From Lindgomyces ingoldianus (lineage: Eukaryota > Ascomycota > Dothideomycetes > Pleosporales > Lindgomycetaceae): a stretch of 64,000 nucleotides of DNA. Shown here one piece after another: positions 57,155-64,000 of the stretch; positions within the stretch are counted from its first letter, which is position 1; each line of letters begins with the position of its first letter. The position numbers and the translations under genes were made by a program. The stretch lies in NCBI RefSeq assembly GCF_010093535.1, contig NW_022985193.1, positions 311,591 through 375,590 of the forward strand, written 5' to 3'. A model generated the notes under the pieces. The model was not told the DNA's origin. It saw nothing but the letters and a program-made list of their open reading frames with translations, and made no database searches.

Positions 57155-59955
57155 TTAGCCCTTTCTGATCCCATAAACATTCCCACCCATATTAACAACT
57201 TTCTCCGCTGTCACCATCTCTCCAAGCAAGCCCTTCAACTCATCAGCCCCAAACGGAAACCCACCCTGCACCATCATCCTCATCATCATAAGGATCCTCT
57301 GCAAAGGTAAGTTGCCCTGATTGGTGAGCATACCGAAGATGAAGCTCATGTAAACATCCTTCTTCTCCTGCAATAGATCTGCTTGAGTTTTGACAGCGCC
57401 TGCTTGAGCCTGTGCCTGAACCTCCGCAATCTCTTGCGCTGCAGCTGCAGCATCTGAGTCTTTATTCGACGATGACGCTTCCTCAATGACTTCATAGGTC
57501 TCTGGATGTGTTTCACGGAGTACGGATTTGCCGACCCAGAAGGCGAGAGCCTGGTAGACGAGCTGCTCGTCCATTTCCAGCATGTCCCTGAGCTGATCCA
57601 CATTTCTGGTCACACCTGAAACCTTCTGCTTGCCTTTTCCTTTGCCTTGCCCACCTGCCCATTCCTCGCTTGGTTGGGGTTGGAATGCGTATATTACGCT
57701 CACTTGCCAGGGAGTGAGCTTTTCGAATTCTTCCGTTCGGTCCGCGAATTCCAATGTGATTGTTCCGTCACCGAGGGCGTTCATCCAACGGAGCTTGCGC
57801 ATTCCTTTAATGCGCTCGAATCGGGATTCGTATTCCTTTTGGAGGGCTTGGATCTGATCCGGGACTAAGAAGTCGTCTTCGCGAAGGGGTGGCCAAAAGA
57901 AAGACGATAGAATCTGCGCGTTGAGTCTTGGGCCTTGTGGCGGGGGTATAGAGGGTGTTGATGGACCAGGTCCTGACTGACGACTAGATTGAGGAGTGCT
58001 TGGGTAACCTTGCGGAGACGGGAGTAACTGTGACGCTCCACTGGCTCGAATCGAAGAATTGATACGCTTGGAATCAAGGACATCGCGTAGCATGACTTCG
58101 CAAGCTTGGAGTTTGTCGTCGCCGAGTCGGATCTTGATGAGTTCTAGTAGCCGGATCTCCTTCTCGTACTCAGGGTCTTGACACCTGAGCAGATGATTTC
58201 CCAGTATGTTCTTTAGTTCATCGATGAAATTCTCCCTGTCCCACAGCGTCAGGAGGAACCAGATCACATCCTCCACCTTCGCCTTTTTGTAGTCCGGGGA
58301 TGCGTCCGTCGGAAGAGGCTGCCAGTTCATATCGTTCCAGTTGAGTTCTTCGTCTTGATCCGGGCTGAGGTTTGCAATGGGCTTCTGCATTTCGCTTGCA
58401 ATCTCGTATGACAGCTCACTGCCTGGTGCGAACTTGTCCCCAACGTTGTCCGTTAGATCCGTAAGAAGGCTTAATATGATGATTCGAGCGGTATCCTCCC
58501 TATCTTTCAGGTATCTTCGAATGGGACGCGCTACTCTTTCGAGTAAAACTCCTTTGGGCTCTAGCTCATGGAATGCGCGAATGACGTAGATGTAGACATT
58601 CAGTATGTATGTCGTGGTAGCTCCGGCATGAAGTAGTCGGCGTGACACCTGCTGGGAAAAGCTGGAGGTCAGATGTTGTTTTGCGCCGGAGAGTCTGAGA
58701 TATTCCTGTGCTCACCATTAGCCTGGTGTTTCAACACTAGGTGTGAATAGAGGTGCAGACTCGCCTTTATGTCCATGATAGCGCCTAGGCTCTTGTTCCA
58801 ATTGATTACAAAGTCGAAGAGATTATCCACTCTTGCTCTGCCTAATCTGCCCAAAGCCATATCTTGCCACTGCTGTAATTCTGTTGGCTCTACCTGGCTT
58901 GGATCGCACTTCAAACATCCCAGCACAAGCTCGACGAGGGGGCAGAAACCGTCTTTAATCCACATTCGCAGGTGAGGCACAACTGACTTCTTGGAGTACC
59001 AGTCCACCTTGAGGTAGTGACTGAGGATAAACGAATCCACTAGCCTGTTCATGGCGTGCGCGAATGCTTTCTGGGCATTGTCTCCACCTAGACCAACCTG
59101 TTCTAGGCCTCGTAGAAGGGTCATCACACGCTCCCGAAATTCCACAGTATTCTCAGATGTGGAACTGACGACAACACCATCATGCCGCACATAGATGTGG
59201 AACAGTCTGCATCCCGCATCATACAATACGTAGCTTAGCGCTTTCGAGAAGCGCTGGGGAGGCAGACAGTGGGCGAAAGTAGCATGGATGTCTCGTCGTA
59301 GCTTCCAATTCGTGGAATGTGCTTGGGTCTGTTCAGGCTTGTTTGGGCGAATGGTGGAAGAAGAACCGTCATGATATAGGAGAGGGATTATGTGATCATT
59401 GAACGGCTGGAGGTAGAGATGTTGCACTTGATGGAGAATTTGTTGCGTCTGTTGCAAAGCGTCCCAAGAGTGTCGCAGGTCCATTTCCTAGATCGCTAAT
59501 TAACCCCCACAGATGTGTATTATATGGTAGGGCTTTTCTACCTTGTCCCATAGTTCCTCTAACGTCGGCCGGACAAAGTTCGCGAAGTGCAGTCCCGCTT
59601 CGTTGGTATACCAGTCTACCAAGCTCTCTTCATGTCCATCCTCGCCCTTGCCCTCCCCAACAAGCAGATAGCGCAGAGATTCTTCGACTTCGGCTGTCTT
59701 CGGTGTCTGCTGCAGATCAAGTGATGTATCACCCAGTGGCAGTTTCGGAAGGCTCAGGAATCGTGTTGCGGTGCTCCAGGCAAGGTTGCGCCTCACCGCA
59801 CGATGTTGCCCGCTGGCATTGCTGACGAACGGGCTACCGAACGATTGCCCAGGGCCAGCATATCCAAGATCTGGTGTTGCGATAGGAGTAGGTGTAGTAT
59901 GAGAGAGAGAGGGCACCGGGAAGACAGACGCGAAGACACGGCTTCTGTGATACAT
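57155..59955 (-). CDS. APC2: Anaphase-promoting complex subunit 2 (cullin)
   Basis: Cullin-like scaffold of the APC/C ubiquitin ligase that drives anaphase and mitotic exit; it binds the RING subunit Apc11. Minus-strand exons are 59542-59955, 58765-59487 and 57155-58705, giving 895 residues. Landmarks are AWSTATRFLSLP near the start, SFSQQVSRRLLHAGATTTYI, LLERVARPIRRYLKDREDTA and the cullin region LNAQILSSFFWPPLREDDF, then LRWMNALGDGTITLEFAD. The C-terminal winged-helix end is VTAEKVVNMGGNVYGIRKG. The second intron (58706-58764, 59 nt) must use a GC donor (AAG/GCGAGT) with a CTAAT branch site and CACAG acceptor to give MDIKEYLRLSG. No GT donor there keeps frame. Confidence 0.93.
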
Positions 59956-61357
59956 CGTGGATGGCGCAAACCCCACCTAGGGAAGGTCAACAAGGCCGAA
60001 CGACAGTAAAGACTTATTGGAAAACATTGACCGAGCTAATTCTACGTGAATATCCAGTCCTAGGTGCTCATAATTGTTGTTGCAGAGTATTGTCGCGTTG
60101 CTGAGGGTCGCGTTCTGTTCATGTGAGAGAATGACTTCGAGGTTTCGGGGTCTGCGCGAGGTCACGTGTAATAGCCGTGTCGTAATGTGAGTAGATCTGA
60201 TAAGACAGTGGGTGATTTCTTCCCTACCATCTGTTTCCACCATGAGCCTTTCTTGTTACTCTACGTGCTTGAAATCAAAATAATTGCCGATGCATCACTT
60301 TCTGGGAGGCACATAATGAATCTCTTGAGTGAGGGTAGCTCTATCTTCTTGGTTTCATGCAGCCTTCACCCCTTCTCTCTCCGGCTCTGTCGCCAATTCC
60401 CTTTCCTGTCAGCTACGTCCCCGTGCCATAGCACATGACTGATATGGAAGTGTTTCCTTCAGTTGCAAATTCTTTAACTATTACCAAGGAAGTCGCTGTT
60501 AGCATAAAGATGAGTGCGGTTGGTGGAGGATCACAGAGAAATGAACCGCTCGCTGACGATGGCAATTAAATTGATTCCCTGCCTATTAAGGGTAGAGAGT
60601 GATGGTTTCTGCCAGGGGCCATTTCATCTCACATATCCAAGAAAGAACATGGGTTCATCGTCTCTGGGACGAAGACGCACGAGAGGTTGGCAACCTTCAA
60701 ATGCTGTAAACATATCCGATTGTAAAAGACGCGCGAAGAGTTGCATGGTGGACAGAAAATATACCTAAGGTCATCGGTTTGCTGCGTAAGATTCTATAGT
60801 TAGATAAGCGGATGTTATCCTAAGTATATTTCTTCCTTCACCATATCTCAACAAATCACTAAAAGCCATTTCCCATGTACATAATCTTAGTAGTTGGCCG
60901 GGTTGTCACCGCAGTGTGCGGATAGTGCATAGCGCGGCTCATCACATCACTATCGCTCCTGAAAACAAACGATTTCCTCCAATCCGTTTCCGTCTCCATC
61001 CGTCAATTTCCCAATCCGCTCTTTCACCTGGGTACCCTCCATTACCGCACGCACACGCACCTCCCCACCCTTCCCGAAAATCCAGCTCTTTTCCCACTCA
61101 CTACAGATATGTACGATTTCCAACCTGTAACTCAAGAACCTTCACTGGGCGGCCATTTACTCAGCATTAGCGTGCAAGGCCTCACTCGAGTGAGTGACAA
61201 TGATAGTATTCCTACCATAAGTTGATACGTGAGTTTAGAATAGCGCAGGGCTTAACGAGAGCTCCAATCCAGTAAAATCAGACTAATGGTATATAGGATC
61301 CTCTGGATTCTGTTAAAAAGCGTTTCTTTTTGCGTATTCTTTTAGATGCTGGCTGGC

Positions 61358-61404
<47 letters not shown>

Positions 61405-62405
61405 TGGGTAAGGTGACTGAAGGTTCGCTGTGTTATTAGGAAGTGGATGACGTTGGTTATGTATTTGAAAGTGTCGTTGTGCTTGTAGTTGTTTTATGAT
61501 TTTGGCTATTGCTGGCTCTAAGGTAACAGTCACTTAGAGGGGCGAATTAGATATGATTGGCGCAAGAGATTGATACCAAGAGCTTCGCTAGAGCGCTGGA
61601 AGAGAGGCTAGAGATTATGTCTTCGAATATCTAGACAGAGCACCACGCACATCAGTCCCGAATGTTCCTTATATAGGAGAGCAGCGGGCAGCGACATTGA
61701 TATCCTGTGGTTTTTAACAACCGCAACACCCGCTACGACGCGCTAGATACCAAATCTTACTGTTACCTAGTCCAAAATTCAAATCTCAGGAACTTAGACT
61801 TTGCAGGACATTGAACACATTAAGGTACTGCGCACAATGTTGACCCGCACCTTGTTGACACAACTTACTATTACTATCTTATACTGAACCTCGCCGATTC
61901 GGCCTTGGCAATAGGTCCGAAGTTCCATCTTTTTTAGTAATCCCTTTGGCGGTACTTTACCCTCCACCTGAGCTCCTAAGTTTAGCTTTCATGGACACCG
62001 CATGTAAGCAACACTCCTCGGCGTCCAGTACAAAATTCTGTGGAAATGGACGTGCGTTCCTGCTGAACTTCCCCGTCGAGACAAGCTCGGCGACGACGAC
62101 GAGGCTGATCCCAGATCGATACGAGGCTAGCTGCATGCGCTGGGCTCGCTTGAGGCGCTGAACGCTCAGCACCGAGATTCGCGTGCGCCACAGTGCAACA
62201 CCGCCATTCTGCTGTGGAGAACATCGCCGCAGCTTTATATCGCCTTGAATATATAATAGGTTTCGCGATGTCCCACATAGTTCCCCATAACCATAATCGT
62301 AATCTGAGTACGAAACCACTGCCCAACCCACCACCAGCCCTCCATCTTCCCATTTCCCATTCCCCATATACCGCATAACCATATAATTCTCAACATACAA
62401 ACACA
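59956..62405. other. Intergenic region containing a long poly-G run
   Basis: About 2.45 kb without a recognisable gene. It holds the 42-base G run at 61360-61401 (separate entry) and a C-rich stretch near 61000-61080. Frames at 60187-60438, 60514-60768 and 61946-62161 show no motif. Confidence 0.4.
61360..61401 (+). repeat. Poly-G homopolymer, 42 bases
   Basis: An uninterrupted run of 42 G on the plus strand, flanked by TGGCTT and TTATGGG. It lies in non-coding DNA. A run this long could form stacked G-quadruplexes, and the exact length may not be reliable because long homopolymers are error-prone in sequencing. Confidence 0.85.
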
Positions 62406-62849
62406 ATGCTCTTCAGCACGACCATAACATTCCTCACCGGCCTCGGCCTGTCTGGCCTCGCAACTGCCGCCCCAACATCTAACCCACCCACCCCTAACAC
62501 CCTTGAAGCCCGCGGCCGATACGCACAAGCCGCATCCCTGGCTACCTGGGAACAAGGCTGCTATTCTAAAGCGCAGCATGACGTTACGGTGCCGGATGGG
62601 ACTTGCTACCACCTCCCGAATGACTGGATGACGCTGTGGTGGTTGAATGATGGTTGTACCGGTACGTAATCTAATCCAGACAAACTACCTACTCTTTGAT
62701 TGAAGCTTGAGCTTGAGCTTGTGCTGACTTGGGTAGTGCGGCTCTTCGAGGGCGAGAATTGCTCATTGAGTTGGTATAGCGTCAGGCGCGATAACGAGAA
62801 TCAGTGTATTGATATTCGGAGGAGGTTTTCGTATCAGGTATACTGTTGA
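62406..62849 (+). CDS. Small secreted cysteine-containing protein
   Basis: Exons are 62406-62661 and 62737-62849, giving 122 residues. The first 22 or so residues form a clear signal peptide (MLFSTTITFLTGLGLSGLATAA), followed by a Pro/Thr-rich segment and EARGRY, a possible pro-peptide cleavage region. The mature part has six Cys (GCYSK, GTCYH, DGCTV, ENCSL, NQCID and the last residue), enough for three disulfides, plus several Trp (NDWMTLWWLNDG). I recognise no family. Size, secretion and even cysteine number are shared by extracellular fungal proteins of many roles, including candidate effectors; a role in host interaction is not shown. The second exon ends in TGA right after CAGGTATACTGT, so an alternative splice at that GT is possible. 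Confidence 0.72.
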
Positions 62850-63447
62850 TTGAGAGGAGAGGCGGGAATGGTTCTGAAATTTGATGTTTTGGTGAACATA
62901 CTTCTGGCTGATGATAGGTTTCGCCTTGTACATATTGATCTTCTTTTGTTTTATGGTTGAGTTTGTTGCTAGTCAAATTTATTGGGACTCCCTGCTTTGT
63001 GGTTTGGGGTTTGATAATACTATGGCGCAAGAGGAAAGGTCCCTTGTGAACACATGGTTGAAGGTCTGATAGGTCTTCTGCTGCTAGAGTTCAGATGGTC
63101 ATTAGTATAACCTATTGAATGCAGAACTTAATGATGATATGGTACTCGGATGGTGCCCATTCTATCGCACTGAAGGCCTGTAAACATGAAATCGGCATCT
63201 GAATCTGCTTCACTACCATTTCGTTGGCATGTCCTCTTGGTGTGCATATACAGGAATGGCGACCAAAAAGTAGATAAACAGACACAGAAGCTACGACAGG
63301 GTACCCTAATGCTTCCATACCAATATCCCAACAGGTGGTTGCTCACATAGGGAACTTTCCCCTCACTGGTGCTGTGTGATCAAAGAATCCTACATCCTAG
63401 ACGATGTAGTGAAGGACAAGCACCCACCACATCGCTGACTTCTTCGC
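62850..63447. other. Intergenic region, nothing recognised
   Basis: About 600 bp following the secreted-protein gene. Minus-strand frames at 62782-63346 lack any motif. Confidence 0.4.
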
Positions 63448-63969
63448 ATGCGCAATGGAAATCTCGAAGCTAAAATTGAAACATTTGGAATTGGCAAAGG
63501 TGCCGCGTTTACAACAATACCTGGTGAAGGAGTAGAAATGGATCTGTTTCGATCAGGGCAATCTGATACCCTAAAGATACAAAAACTGGATAACCTGGAT
63601 CCATTGAACTGGATGCACACAATACGCGAAGAGTGGGGAGTCGACGGATCCAAAGTCGCCGTTGACCATACCCTCTTTAGTTCGTGGCTCTGGGGCAAGG
63701 CTATCTATCCACAGAAGCCATTCTGCATCGGCAACGTAGTGTCGATTAGGGATTGGAGGACGACGAAACAAAAGAAATTAAAGGTTTAAGAGATAGACTG
63801 TAAACTTGATGAGTTCCTGAAGCAGCACCAGCGCACTTTTCCTAGCAGTGAGGGGGAGGTACAGGACAAGTTAGAGGCTTTTGAGATATGGCTGCATGAT
63901 TATATTGATAAGAAGAATAGTGGATTTAAGACGACTGATGAGTGGCAGAAGAGAGGAATGTATGATTAG
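63448..63969 (+). pseudogene. Unidentified open frame interrupted by one stop
   Basis: A frame from an ATG at 63448 stays open for 113 codons to a TAA at 63787. It then continues in the same frame, still coding-like (DEFLKQHQRTFPSSEGEVQD and YIDKKNSGFKTTDEW), to a TAG at 63967. The same frame upstream of 63448 also looks coding-like (ESYILDDVVKDKHPPHR) but is cut by a TGA at 63436. I recognise no family. The pattern fits a decayed gene with at least two in-frame stops. A gene with unseen introns is possible, since the window ends here. Confidence 0.4.
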
Positions 63970-64000
63970 AGCGTAGTCTGCCACACCACGAATCCCTTTA

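Overview
The window is nuclear DNA of a filamentous ascomycete (Pezizomycotina). The genes have short GT-AG introns of about 44 to 127 nt, TATA and CT-rich promoters, and a typical fungal gene set: NADPH oxidase, a LaeA-like methyltransferase, a con-10-type protein, Nop9, Rba50 and Lst7. Protein flavour hints at Leotiomycetes, but the sequence does not prove this. Exon models were built by hand from splice signals and family conservation. Those closing on a whole-codon total are stated as exon lists.

Layout. 1-4 kb: 5' end of a ubiquitin protease (Ubp2-like, minus, runs off the left edge), a complex I membrane subunit (Tim17/NDUFA11 family) and tubulin cofactor C. 5.7-7.5 kb: an Aim9-like aminoglycoside-phosphotransferase-fold protein. 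9.6-13.4 kb: Rba50/RPAP1, uracil-DNA glycosylase and a con-10-like stress protein. 14.9-16.4 kb: a LaeA-like methyltransferase. 18.2-24 kb: a gene-dead block with a nitrate-transporter pseudogene and a metallo-beta-lactamase-fold pseudogene split by a hAT-type transposon. 24.9-30.5 kb: a NoxB-type NADPH oxidase, a short-chain dehydrogenase and Emg1/Nep1. 32-38.7 kb: a VOC protein with a long disordered tail, a PLP decarboxylase and Nop9. 39.1-49.5 kb: Tip20/RINT1, a small hydrophilic protein, folliculin-like Lst7 and an F-box protein. 50.8-60 kb: a cupin, a gene-poor AT-rich block, an NAD-dependent reductase and APC2. 62.4-64 kb: a small secreted cysteine protein and a broken reading frame.

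The genes do not form one pathway. Most are housekeeping genes (ribosome biogenesis, Pol II assembly, DNA repair, ER-Golgi tethering, cell-cycle ubiquitination, TORC1 signalling) set between decaying accessory patches. I see no biosynthetic cluster, CRISPR array, rRNA or convincing tRNA.

The best-supported unusual structure is a 721-bp non-autonomous hAT-like element (22730-23450). It has matching terminal inverted repeats, a perfect 8-bp target duplication and dense subterminal TCGTA motifs, and it sits inside a degraded metallo-beta-lactamase gene. Other notable points are tryptophan-to-stop changes in the nitrate-transporter relic, a GC-AG intron in APC2, a 42-base poly-G run, and start exons of only 12 and 16 nt in two genes.
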